From: Gemmatimonadota bacterium
GTDB taxonomy: Bacteria > Gemmatimonadota > Gemmatimonadetes > Longimicrobiales > Gaopeijiaceae
Reading direction: 5' to 3'
Assembly: GCA_030827315.1 (NCBI GenBank)
Contig: JAURER010000010.1
Location: 24,121 to 88,120 of the forward strand
Length of the DNA: 64,000 nucleotides
The notes under the pieces were generated by a model. The model was not told where the DNA came from and ran no database searches. It saw nothing but the letters and a program-made list of their open reading frames with translations. The translations under genes were made by a program, and so were the position numbers. Below, in pieces: positions 26,960 to 35,438 of this stretch. The first letter of the stretch is position 1; each line of letters starts with the position of its first letter.

Positions 26960-28258
26960 TCACTCCTGCGAGATGGGGTTGCCCGTCAGGAAGTCCACGG
27001 CCAGGCTCGCCAGCGCCCGGACGCCGATGGGCAGTGCGCGCTCGTCGGCGTAGAAGTACGGCGAGTGGTTCGGGTGGACGAGCGAAGGGTCGTCCGCGCC
27101 CACGCCGAGCCCGATGAAGAGCCCTGGGGCTTCCTCCGCGAAGTAGGAGAAGTCCTCGGCGCCGGTGGAGGCGGGAAGAACCTGCGCCCCCTCGCCGGCC
27201 ACGCGCCGCAGGGTGGGCACCATCCGGTTCGTCAGCGCCGGATCGTTCACCGTCACCGGGTAGCCGCGGTCGATCGTGACCTCCGCCTCCGCGCCGTTGG
27301 CCGCGGCGATGCTTTCGGCGAGCCGGCGGACACGCTCGTGCACGCGCTCCCGAATGTCGGGGTCGAGCGTGCGGATCGTGCCGATCATGAGCACGGTGTC
27401 CGGAATGATGTTACCCCGGTTTCCGCCCTCGATCTGCCCGATGGTGACGATGGCTGCGGAGTTCGTGAGGTCCACCTGGCGGCTCACGACGGTCTGCAGC
27501 CCGTTGATGATCTGGGCCGAGGTGACGATCGGGTCGACACCACCCCAAGGCATGGCGCCGTGCGTCTGGACACCGCGGACGACGATCCGCAGCCCGTCGG
27601 CGGCGGCGAGCATGCCGCCCGTGCGGTACGCGATCGTGCCCACCGGCGTCGGGAAGACGTGGAGGCCGAACACCGCGTTGACCCCCTCCATGGCGCCGTC
27701 GGCGATCATGGGGGCCGCTCCGCCCGGGCCTTCCTCTGCCGGCTGGAAGAGGAACTTCACCGTACCGGGCAGGTCGCCGCGCATGCCGGCGAGCACCGAT
27801 GCGACGCCCATGAGGATGGCGACGTGGTTGTCGTGTCCGCACGCATGCATCACGCCGACCTCACGGCCCTGCCACTCCGCCCTGACCTTCGACGCGAACG
27901 GGACGTCTGCGAGCTCGGTCACCGGCAGGCCGTCCATGTCCGCGCGCAGCGCGACCGTGGGGCCGGGCCGTCCGCCTCTCAGAACGCCGACGACGCCGGT
28001 GCCGCCCACACCCGTCTCGACGTCGATCCCCAGCGAACGCAGGTGCTCCGCGACGAGGCCGGCCGTGCGGAACTCCTGCATCCCCAGCTCCGGGTTGGCG
28101 TGGACGTCGCGGCGCCAGGCGACCACGTCGTCGTTGATGGCGGCCGCCAGCTCGTCGAGCTGGGCATGCAGGATCGACGCGTCCTGGGCGGACGCGGGCG
28201 CGGACGCAGCGACGGCGTAGGCGACGGTGAAGGCGCCGATGCGGATGATTCGCAGCAT
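26960..28258 (-). CDS. Secreted M20-family amidohydrolase (hippurate / N-acyl-amino-acid hydrolase type)
   Basis: 432 aa with a Sec signal (FTVAYAVAASAPASAQD). Two-zinc amidase that removes acyl groups from amino acids, of the IAA-amino-acid/hippurate hydrolase branch. Metal and catalytic motifs: ALRADMDGLPV, MHACGHDNHVAILMGVA, FLFQPAEEGPGGA, FGLHVFP, the dimer-domain His in VRGVQTHGAMPW, and STGAEDFSYFAEEAPG. The ORF-track version extends antisense over the tdh gene; the chosen ATG gives the signal peptide. It is divergent from the threonine-degradation operon. No Shine-Dalgarno is obvious at this start. Confidence 0.9.
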   Translation of the reverse strand: MLRIIRIGAFTVAYAVAASAPASAQDASILHAQLDELAAAINDDVVAWRRDVHANPELGMQEFRTAGLVAEHLRSLGIDVETGVGGTGVVGVLRGGRPGPTVALRADMDGLPVTELADVPFASKVRAEWQGREVGVMHACGHDNHVAILMGVASVLAGMRGDLPGTVKFLFQPAEEGPGGAAPMIADGAMEGVNAVFGLHVFPTPVGTIAYRTGGMLAAADGLRIVVRGVQTHGAMPWGGVDPIVTSAQIINGLQTVVSRQVDLTNSAAIVTIGQIEGGNRGNIIPDTVLMIGTIRTLDPDIRERVHERVRRLAESIAAANGAEAEVTIDRGYPVTVNDPALTNRMVPTLRRVAGEGAQVLPASTGAEDFSYFAEEAPGLFIGLGVGADDPSLVHPNHSPYFYADERALPIGVRALASLAVDFLTGNPISQE

Positions 28259-28516
28259 GATGGGGCGTATCGGAGGGAGTGTGGATGGACTCGGACCAAT
28301 GCAACCGTAACGGCGCCCGCCGAGCGCCGACAAGCTGCCTCCGCCGCGGGGTCGCTTCGCCGACCTCCGGGGCGGGGCGAACCGATGGCGACCCCCGGTG
28401 CCGCAGCCCCGGCGCGCGCGCCCGATCCCTTGTACATTCCCGCCGCCCCAAAGGCCGTTCCGACCGCGCGTCGGACGACCTCCTTCAAACCTTCGGGCCC
28501 CGGAGAACGTCTGCCC

Positions 28517-29455
28517 GTGAAGCGAATTCTCGTGACCGGAGCCGGAGGCCAGATCGGCTCCTGGCTCGTGCCGCGCCTCCGCGAGGTGTACGGCTCCTCG
28601 GCCGTGCTGGCCACGGACCTGCGGCAACCGCCCGCCGATGCCCTGGAGGCGGGACCCTTCCGCGTGCTGGACGCCACCGACGGGAGCGCGGTGGGCGAGG
28701 CGGTCGCGTCCCACCGGGCCGACACGGTGTACCACCTCGCCGCGATCCTGTCCGCGGTGGGGGAGCGTGACCCGCTGCGCGCATGGAAGATCAACATGGA
28801 CAGTCTCGAGGCGGTGCTCGAGGTCGCCCGCGAGCGCGGCTGTGCGGTGTTCACGCCGAGCTCGATCGCGGCCTTCGGGGCCGGCGTGCCGGACCCCGCG
28901 CCCCAGGACACGATCATGCGTCCGTCGACGATCTACGGGATCAGCAAGGTGGCCGGCGAGCTGCTCTGCGACTACTACCACAGGCGCTGGGGCGTCGACA
29001 CACGCGGCGTGCGCTTCCCGGGCCTCATCTCGTACGGTTCGCCGCCCGGCGGCGGCACGACGGACTGGGCCGTAGACATCTTCTACCAGGCCGTGGAGAA
29101 GGGGAGCTACACGTGCTTTCTCGGGGCCGATTCCCAGCTCGACATGATGTACATGCCCGACGCCGTCGACGCGCTTCTGCAGGTCATGGAGGCGGACGCA
29201 TCGAGGCTGGTGCATCGTAACGCGTTCAACGTCACCGCCATGCAGCTCTCCCCGGCGGTGCTGGCCGACGAGATCCGCAAGCACCTCCCGAACTTCACCA
29301 TCGCCTACGACATCGATCCCGTGCGGCAGGCCATCGCGAACTCGTGGCCCGACCGCATCGACGATTCGGCCGCGCGCGCCGAGTGGGGCTGGAGCCCGTC
29401 CTTCGACATGGCGTCGATGACGGCCGACATGCTCCAGCACGTCCGCGAGGGCTGA
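28517..29455 (+). CDS. SDR-type L-threonine 3-dehydrogenase (NAD-dependent epimerase family)
   Basis: 312 aa from GTG (MKRILVTGAGGQIGSWL). Extended short-chain dehydrogenase with the NAD loop GAGGQIG, DATDGSAV, the catalytic YGISK (YxxxK) and MYMPDAVDALLQVMEA. The family includes UDP-sugar epimerases, but VRFPGLISYGSPPGGGTTDWAVDIFYQA and NAFNVTAMQLSPAVLADEIRKH are hallmarks of the SDR-type threonine dehydrogenase. It oxidises threonine to 2-amino-3-ketobutyrate. The next gene encodes the enzyme for that product, which confirms the pathway. Confidence 0.9.
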   Translation: MKRILVTGAGGQIGSWLVPRLREVYGSSAVLATDLRQPPADALEAGPFRVLDATDGSAVGEAVASHRADTVYHLAAILSAVGERDPLRAWKINMDSLEAVLEVARERGCAVFTPSSIAAFGAGVPDPAPQDTIMRPSTIYGISKVAGELLCDYYHRRWGVDTRGVRFPGLISYGSPPGGGTTDWAVDIFYQAVEKGSYTCFLGADSQLDMMYMPDAVDALLQVMEADASRLVHRNAFNVTAMQLSPAVLADEIRKHLPNFTIAYDIDPVRQAIANSWPDRIDDSAARAEWGWSPSFDMASMTADMLQHVREG

Positions 29456-29507
29456 GCCGCCCCGCTCCCACGCACCTGAACTCAGCACGAACAGCACGGA
29501 GAAGCCC

Positions 29508-30749
29508 ATGCCGGTCGATCGCCTGACCACCGTTCTCGAACACCATGTCGCGGGGCTGCAGGAGGCAGGCACCGCCAAGGGCGCCGAGAAGGTCGTCGTC
29601 GAAGTGCGCCCCGCCCGAGGGGGCCGCGGCCCCCGTTTCCTCCTCGAAGGGCAGGGGGACAAGGAGTTCATCCGCATGAACTCCAACTCCTATCTGGGGA
29701 TGGGGCTTCGCCCCGAGGTGATGGAGGCGGAGGAGAAGGGTACGGCCAGGTACGGAGCCGGGCCCGGGGCGGTCCGCTTCATCTCGGGCAGCTACGCGCC
29801 CCACCTCGCGCTCGAGCGCGAGCTCGCCGCGTTCCACGGACGAGATGCGGGGATGATCTTTTCGTCGGCGTACGCCACGATCGTCTCGACCATCGTCCCG
29901 CTGGTGACGCCGGACACGGTGCTGATCTCCGACGAGCTGAATCACAACTGCATCATCAACGCGATGCGGCTCGCGCGTCCGCAGGGCAAGGCGGTCTATG
30001 CGCACAACGACATGGCGCAGCTCGAGGCCGCCCTCAAGGATTGGAGCGGGAAGGCGAAGCGCGCGCTCGTCGTGACCGACGGGATCTTCTCGATGCGCGG
30101 TGATCACGCGCCGCTCGACGAGGTCATGGCGCTGTGCGCGAAGTACGACGCCGGCTTTGAGGAGAACGCGGTCTGCGTCGTCGACGACTCGCACGGCGTC
30201 GGAGCATTCGGCCGCACGGGCCGCGGCGTCGAGGAGTACACCGGCGCCCCGAAGGTCGACATCCTGGTCGGCACCCTCGGCAAGGCGTTCGGCGTGAACG
30301 GTGGGTACGTCGTCGGCAATGCCGCGACGATCGCCTTCCTGCGCGAGTCGTCGCCGATGTACATCTACTCCAACCCCATCACGGTCGGCGAAGCCGAGGC
30401 CGCGCGGGCTGCACTCCGGATCGTCGCGAGCCCCGAGGGCGAAGCTCTTCTCGAGCGGCTGCGCGGGCTCACGCGGCGCTTCGAGGAAGGGCTCGGCCGG
30501 GTCGGCATCGAGACGATCCCGGGCGAACATCCGGTGGTTCCGCTCATGATCCGCGATACGAAGAAGACGCACGACCTGGTGCGGCACCTCTTCGAGCACG
30601 GCGTGCTGGTCACCGGGCTGGCCTTCCCCGTCGTGCCGCGCGGCGACGAGGAGATCCGCGCTCAGGTGAACGCCGACCACACCGAATCCGACATCGACTA
30701 CGTGCTCTCGGTCCTGGAGGCCTATCGGCGCGTGGAGGGACTCGCATGA
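29508..30749 (+). CDS. kbl: Glycine C-acetyltransferase (2-amino-3-ketobutyrate CoA ligase)
   Basis: 413 aa. PLP enzyme of the alpha-oxoamine synthase family that splits 2-amino-3-ketobutyrate with CoA into glycine and acetyl-CoA. Seen: MNSNSYLGMGLRPEVMEAEE, GAVRFISGSYAPHLALERELAAFHG, DELNHNCIINAMRLAR, TDGIFSMRGDHAPLDEV, DDSHGVGAFGRTGRG, and the Schiff-base lysine in GTLGKAFG (Lys259). The related enzymes BioF and ALAS are possible alternatives, but adjacency to the threonine dehydrogenase settles the assignment. GGAGAAGCCC precedes the ATG. The stop overlaps the next gene (ATGA). Confidence 0.93.
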   Translation: MPVDRLTTVLEHHVAGLQEAGTAKGAEKVVVEVRPARGGRGPRFLLEGQGDKEFIRMNSNSYLGMGLRPEVMEAEEKGTARYGAGPGAVRFISGSYAPHLALERELAAFHGRDAGMIFSSAYATIVSTIVPLVTPDTVLISDELNHNCIINAMRLARPQGKAVYAHNDMAQLEAALKDWSGKAKRALVVTDGIFSMRGDHAPLDEVMALCAKYDAGFEENAVCVVDDSHGVGAFGRTGRGVEEYTGAPKVDILVGTLGKAFGVNGGYVVGNAATIAFLRESSPMYIYSNPITVGEAEAARAALRIVASPEGEALLERLRGLTRRFEEGLGRVGIETIPGEHPVVPLMIRDTKKTHDLVRHLFEHGVLVTGLAFPVVPRGDEEIRAQVNADHTESDIDYVLSVLEAYRRVEGLA

Positions 30750-31918
30750 CCGACTTCATCTCCCGGCGCACGCTTGTGCGCGGTGCCGCCACGGCCGCGG
30801 GCGCCGCCCTCGCCGCGCCGTTCCTCAACCTCGGGCGGCATCGCCTCTTCGCGTGGAGCGAGCAGGAGTACACGCGCCGCTGCATCGACCTGGTCGAGGG
30901 GTCGCTCGTCATCGACATGCTCGGACTCACGACGCTGTCCGGTGAGCGACGGCAGAAGTGGGGTCCGGACTACGCCGGCCTCACCGAAGCCGACGCGACC
31001 GAGTTCCGTATGTCCGGCATCGACGTCTTCCACATCGCCAGCGGCGTCGGAGGCCGGACGAGCGAGCAGGCGTATCAGAACGTGCTGGCGTGGTGTGCCT
31101 CGTGGAACGGCGTCGTCGCCGGCCGACCGGATCTGTTCGTGCGCATCGACTCGGCCGCCGACCTGGCTTCCGTGCACGGGTCCGACCGCGTGGGCCTCCT
31201 CGTCGGCGTCCAGAACTCCGCGCATTTCCGTGACGCGGCCGACGTCGAGACGTTCCACGCGCTCGGGCAGCGGGTGAGCCAGCTCACCTACAACAGCCGG
31301 AACATGATCGGGAACGGATCCACGGAACGGGTGGACGGCGGCATCAGCGACTTCGGCGTCGCAGTGGTCGAGGAGATGAACCGCGTCGGCATGGCGGTCG
31401 ACGTATCGCACTCGGGTGACCGCACCACGCTCGACGCATGCGAGGTGTCGAGGGCGCCCGTCCTGTACACGCACTCCAACGCGCGCGCGCTCAACCCCGG
31501 GCACCCTCGCTGCAAGACGGACGAGGCGATTCGCCAGATGGCCCGGACCGGCGGCGTCATGGGCATCACCGGCGTGCGGAACTTCGTGACGAAGGAAGAG
31601 CCGACCACCGTCGAACACTACATCGACCATTTCGACCACGTCCGGGATCTGGTCGGGGTCGAACACCTCGGCATCGGGTCGGACATCGATCTGCACGGCT
31701 ACGACGACATGCCGCCTGCGGAGTACGACGGTCTGAAGGCTGCCTATAAGGGTTCCTACGCGTTCCGCGACAAGATCGACATCGACGAGATCGCCCACCC
31801 GAAGCGCGTCTTCGACGTCACCGACGGGCTGATCCGGCGGGGGTACACGGACGAGCACATCCGCGGGATCCTGGGCGGCAATTTCCAGCGCGTCCTCGGA
31901 GAGATCTGGGGGGCATGA
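30746..31918 (+). CDS. M19 (membrane dipeptidase)-family protein, Tat-exported, lacking canonical metal ligands
   Basis: 390 aa. A twin-arginine signal (SRRTLVRGAATAAGAALAAPF) predicts export of a folded protein. The TIM-barrel body follows family M19: VDVSHSGDRTTLDACEVSRAPVLYTHSNARAL supplies the two His, and HLGIGSDIDLHG the Asp. The N-terminal D-G-H-x-D metal motif is instead IDMLGLT (residues 56-62). The bridging Glu region reads GVQNSAHF, with Gln for Glu. I recall a branch of bacterial M19 homologues with the same changes. Dipeptidase activity is therefore doubtful; a modified one-metal site is possible. Coupled by ATGA overlaps to kbl upstream and the cyclase downstream. Confidence 0.85.
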   Translation: MTDFISRRTLVRGAATAAGAALAAPFLNLGRHRLFAWSEQEYTRRCIDLVEGSLVIDMLGLTTLSGERRQKWGPDYAGLTEADATEFRMSGIDVFHIASGVGGRTSEQAYQNVLAWCASWNGVVAGRPDLFVRIDSAADLASVHGSDRVGLLVGVQNSAHFRDAADVETFHALGQRVSQLTYNSRNMIGNGSTERVDGGISDFGVAVVEEMNRVGMAVDVSHSGDRTTLDACEVSRAPVLYTHSNARALNPGHPRCKTDEAIRQMARTGGVMGITGVRNFVTKEEPTTVEHYIDHFDHVRDLVGVEHLGIGSDIDLHGYDDMPPAEYDGLKAAYKGSYAFRDKIDIDEIAHPKRVFDVTDGLIRRGYTDEHIRGILGGNFQRVLGEIWGA

Positions 31919-32763
31919 GGCCGGGGCGCTCGCGCCCCCTCGGCGCGCTCGTGAGGGGGTGGGCTTTGGTCGGCTGCCTCGTCGCAGCGGGCTGCTCGAG
32001 CCCGGCGCCGATGGACTTCGCGGCCGTGTTCGACGGCACCGCCGGGCGCTGGATCGACCTGTCCTGGTCGTTCGGACCCTCGACCATCTACTGGCCCACG
32101 GACACGCTGGGCTTTCGACTGGCGGAGCTGGCCTACGGACGTACCGAGGCCGGCTACTTCTACTCGTCGTACGAGCTCGGAACCGCCGAGCACGGCGGTA
32201 CACACCTCGATGCGCCGATCCACTTCGCGGAGGGCGGCCTTCCCGCCGACGAGATCCCTCTGGCGGGCCTCATCGGGCCCGCGGCGGTGGTGGATGTCCA
32301 GGAGCGGGCACACCCGGACTATCTCGTCACGGTCGTCGACCTCGAGGGGTGGGAGGCCCGGCACGGCGAGCTTCCCGACGGGGGCATCCTGCTACTCCGC
32401 ACGGGCTGGGGCTCGCGCTGGGGCGATCGGACGGCGTACCTGGGCACGGAGGCGACCGGTCCCGACGCGGTCCCGCAGCTGCACTTTCCGGGACTCGCGC
32501 CCGAGGCGGCGGAGTGGCTGGTGGACCGCCGGGGCATCGTGGCGGTCGGCATCGACACGCCCAGCATCGACTACGGGCAGTCGGCAGACTTCCGTTCGCA
32601 CGTCACGCTGTACTCCGCCAACATCTCCGGGTTCGAGAACGTCGCGAACCTCGAGCTCATGCCGGAGAGCGGCGCGTTCGTCGTGGCGCTGCCCATGAAG
32701 ATCGAGGGGGGCAGTGGCGGTCCCCTGCGCATCGTCGGCTTCGTCCCGTCCCCGGGCCGCTGA
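31915..32763 (+). CDS. Cyclase-family lipoprotein (kynurenine formamidase-like fold)
   Basis: 282 aa. Signal with lipobox LVAAGC (Cys about 27), so probably an envelope lipoprotein. The cyclase/KynB metal motif is HGGTHLDAPIHF (HxGTHxDxPxH). IDLSWSFGPSTIYWPTD at the start of the domain, LLLRTGWGSRWGD and VGIDTPSIDYGQSADFRSH also fit. Members hydrolyse formyl-kynurenine, isatin or other cyclic or formyl amides. No tryptophan-degradation genes lie here, and the operon (tdh, kbl, M19 homologue) suggests a different amide substrate. ATG overlaps the upstream stop. Confidence 0.87.
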   Translation: MRPGRSRPLGALVRGWALVGCLVAAGCSSPAPMDFAAVFDGTAGRWIDLSWSFGPSTIYWPTDTLGFRLAELAYGRTEAGYFYSSYELGTAEHGGTHLDAPIHFAEGGLPADEIPLAGLIGPAAVVDVQERAHPDYLVTVVDLEGWEARHGELPDGGILLLRTGWGSRWGDRTAYLGTEATGPDAVPQLHFPGLAPEAAEWLVDRRGIVAVGIDTPSIDYGQSADFRSHVTLYSANISGFENVANLELMPESGAFVVALPMKIEGGSGGPLRIVGFVPSPGR

Positions 32764-32808
32764 GAGCCCGGAGCTCGGGACGAAGCCGCGAGCGGAAGCG
32801 CTGAAGCG

Positions 32809-33273
32809 TCAGTTCGCCGGGGCGCGGTAGGGGTTGTGACACGCGCCACAGGTGGCGCGGACGGCCTGGGCCGCCGAGCCGATCTGCTCGGCGTCTCCCG
32901 TGCGCGAGGCCGTGACCAGGCGCGCGGCTGCCATCTGGATGGCGGTCACCTTGTCCATGAAGTCACCCCGGTTCTCCCAGATCGCCGGCAGGGCCCGGGA
33001 GCCGGGGCCGCCCGATCCTTCGGGAAAGACGTTGGCGAGGGCCTGCGCCATGCGCTCGAAGGCCACGGCATGGTATTCGGCGTGCCCGATCGGCGCGGTG
33101 CCCGCGGTCGCCGCGGTCACGCCCCCCATGTGGATGCGTAGCGCGTCCATGAGCCCCTTCCGGTACTCGACGACGGGCGAGGCGTCCTGCGCGTGCGTGC
33201 CGGTCGGGACGAGGGCGGCGAAGCCGGAGGCGATGAAGAAGGCGGCTGCGAGGTGTCGGTGCAGGCGTTTCAC
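32809..33273 (-). CDS. Exported monoheme cytochrome c (cytochrome c-prime type)
   Basis: 154 aa from GTG, with GGAGA upstream; the ORF-track start is further out. Sec signal AAFFIASGFAALVPTGTHAQD. The single heme motif CGACH lies near the C-terminus (ATCGACHNPYRAP), and the preceding part is a helical bundle (YRKGLMDALRIHMGGV, YHAVAFERMAQALANVFPEGSG, FMDKVTAIQMAAARLV), the class II / cytochrome c-prime layout. It lies about 100 bp downstream of the PQQ dehydrogenase gene on the same strand and is a plausible electron acceptor for it in the periplasm. Confidence 0.88.
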   Translation of the reverse strand: MKRLHRHLAAAFFIASGFAALVPTGTHAQDASPVVEYRKGLMDALRIHMGGVTAATAGTAPIGHAEYHAVAFERMAQALANVFPEGSGGPGSRALPAIWENRGDFMDKVTAIQMAAARLVTASRTGDAEQIGSAAQAVRATCGACHNPYRAPAN

Positions 33274-33370
33274 GGTTGTCTCCGCGTTGGGACCGGGACG
33301 GGTCGGTCCGTGTCGATGATCTCGCCCGACCGCGGGCCGGAGCCGGCGCCGCGGTCGGGAGCGCGCCACA

Positions 33371-35317
33371 TTAGCGGGCGCCCGCGGGGAGCGCGAGCGC
33401 CACGAGCCGCCCCGAGGTGTTCCGGTCGCCGATGGCCACCACGATGAACTGACGGCCGTCGGCGAGATACGTCATGGGCGCCCCGCTCGTACCGGCGTCG
33501 AGCCTCGTCTCCCAGACGACGTCACCGGTGGTCTTGTCCCACGCCCGGAAGGCCTTTCCTCCCGCGAGGGGAAGGATCGACAGTGCGTCCTCCGTGCCCT
33601 CCCCGAGGAAGAGGAGCGTCCGGGTGAGCAGCGGCGCCGGGCGGCCCCGCTGACCGAGCCACGGAAGCTGCAGATCCGCGATGGCCGGGTGATCGCGGGG
33701 CCCGGGGCCGTTGGGGCGCATCCAGAGATGTTCGCCGGTGTTCATGTCGATCGCGGTGATGCGGCCGTACGGCGGCTTGAGCAGGGGAAGCCCGCCGGGC
33801 ATCGGGACCTCGCGGGGGAGGCCACGGATGTAGCGATGGTCGGAGCTGTCGGGCAGCGGCGGCGGGACGAGCGCCGTGACGTTGGGCGACGTGACCGAAG
33901 GCACGTACAGGACGCCGGTCTCCGGGTCCGCCGCGGCCCCGCCCCAATTTGCTCCACCGACCCATCCGGGCATGAGGATCGTGCCCTGCTTGCCGTCCAC
34001 GCCCTTCACCGTGGGCGGCGTGAACATCGGTCCGTACACGAAGTCCTCGAGGATCTCTTCCGCCTCCGCACGGAGCCCGGGGGTGAAGTCGATGAGGTCG
34101 TCTTCCGTGATCCCCTGGTGGTCGAACGGCAGCGGCCAGGTGGGGAAGGGCTGCGTCTCCGCGGCCACCTCGCCGGGTACCGGTGAGGGCGGGACCGGCC
34201 TCTCCTCGATGGGCCAGATGGGCGCTCCGGTCTCCCGGTCGAACGCGAAGACGAAGGCCTGCTTCGTGACCTGGGCGATCGCCTTGACGGGGCGCCCGTC
34301 GACGACGACGTCGATCACGTTCGGCGCCGCGGGCGGGTCGTAGTCCCAGATGCCGTGATGCACCATCTGGTAGTGCCAGATGCGCTCGCCGGTCTCGACG
34401 TCGACGGCCACCACGGACTCGCCGTAGAGGTTGTCGCCCGGCCGCGCGCCGCCGTACCAGTCGTTGGTCGTGGTCTTCGTCGGCAGGTAGACGTGACCCA
34501 GCTCCTCGTCGGCGCTCATCAGCGTCCAGACGTTCCCGTTGCCACTGTAGGCCCATGACGAATCCGCCCACGTCGCGACGGCCGGGTCGCCCGGCTCCGG
34601 AATCGGGTTGAAGCGCCAGCGGAGCTCGCCCGTCCGGACGTCGTACGCGCGCACGTACCCCGGAGGGGCCGTCGTCCAGTTCCGGTTGGGGACCATCGCC
34701 GTCGTCCCGACGATCACCACGTCACGCACCACGAGGGGCGCCGACGTCCACTCGTACGTCAGGACCCGCGGGTCGGGGTCATCCGCCAGGTCGACGGCGC
34801 CCCCGTCGCCGAAGGCGGGATCGGGGAGTCCGGTCCCGGCATCGATGGAGACGAGAAATCGTCCCGAGCCGAGAAGGATCCGCTCCCGGCTTCCGTCCGA
34901 CCAGTAGGCGACGCCCCGGTTCGCGCGGCCGGACGGCGTGTCGCGCAGCCCGGACGCGTACGGATCGTACCGCCAGATTTCCCGGCCCGTCGAGGGGTCG
35001 AGCGCCGCGGCCTGCCCGAGGTTCGTCGACGTGTAGAGCCGGTCGCCGATCTTGACGGGTGTCGCCTGGTAATTCGGGTTCACCGGCGCTCCCTCGTGCT
35101 CGCCGGTGAGCCGGTAGTCGGCCGACTCCCACGTCCAGGCGATCTCGAGTTCGCCCACGTTGCCCGCGTCGATCTGCGCGAGGGGAGAGTACTTCGTGGC
35201 GGCCAGGTCCCGGGCGTAGTGGGGCCAGTCGGCGCCGTCGTCGGTAGAGGACGGGCCGCAGCTTGCCGCCACGACGGCGGCCGTCACGAGTACGGGCAGG
35301 CTCCAGGGGCGATCCAT
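33371..35317 (-). CDS. PQQ-dependent dehydrogenase (quinoprotein, glucose/alcohol type)
   Basis: 648 aa. Start at MDRPWSLPVLVTAAVVAASC, after CCGGAGAAACC; the segment is a signal that could be lipidated at its Cys. The rest is an eight-bladed quinoprotein propeller: WPHYARDLAATKYSPLAQID, then blade motifs such as AAALDPSTGREIWRYDP, VRAYDVRTGELRWRFN, VAVDVETGERIWHYQMVHHGIWDYD, and AIDMNTGEHLWM. It oxidises sugars or alcohols in the periplasm and passes electrons to quinone or cytochrome c. The N-terminal membrane helices of GcdA-type glucose dehydrogenase are absent. The substrate cannot be told. The downstream c-type cytochrome is the likely partner. No PQQ biosynthesis genes are in the window. 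Confidence 0.9.
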   Translation of the reverse strand: MDRPWSLPVLVTAAVVAASCGPSSTDDGADWPHYARDLAATKYSPLAQIDAGNVGELEIAWTWESADYRLTGEHEGAPVNPNYQATPVKIGDRLYTSTNLGQAAALDPSTGREIWRYDPYASGLRDTPSGRANRGVAYWSDGSRERILLGSGRFLVSIDAGTGLPDPAFGDGGAVDLADDPDPRVLTYEWTSAPLVVRDVVIVGTTAMVPNRNWTTAPPGYVRAYDVRTGELRWRFNPIPEPGDPAVATWADSSWAYSGNGNVWTLMSADEELGHVYLPTKTTTNDWYGGARPGDNLYGESVVAVDVETGERIWHYQMVHHGIWDYDPPAAPNVIDVVVDGRPVKAIAQVTKQAFVFAFDRETGAPIWPIEERPVPPSPVPGEVAAETQPFPTWPLPFDHQGITEDDLIDFTPGLRAEAEEILEDFVYGPMFTPPTVKGVDGKQGTILMPGWVGGANWGGAAADPETGVLYVPSVTSPNVTALVPPPLPDSSDHRYIRGLPREVPMPGGLPLLKPPYGRITAIDMNTGEHLWMRPNGPGPRDHPAIADLQLPWLGQRGRPAPLLTRTLLFLGEGTEDALSILPLAGGKAFRAWDKTTGDVVWETRLDAGTSGAPMTYLADGRQFIVVAIGDRNTSGRLVALALPAGAR

Positions 35318-35438
35318 GGTTTCTCCGGTTCGGGTCAGCCGCGCAACATGTCGCGGGGCAGCGGCGGACGGCAACGCCGTTGGGTACCTTGCACCCTCAG
35401 GCGTTGCTCGGTGGAAACACGAGGAGACGAGGAATACG

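Noticed and set aside
31915-32763. Cyclase gene as kynurenine formamidase in tryptophan degradation
   Set aside because: The fold motif fits, but it is a predicted lipoprotein in a threonine-degradation operon without kynurenine-pathway genes; naming it kynB would be unsupported.
32764-32808. CCCGGAGCTCGGG hairpin between the converging cyclase and cytochrome genes as a terminator
   Set aside because: Stem of only about 4-5 bp with no T tract; too weak to call.
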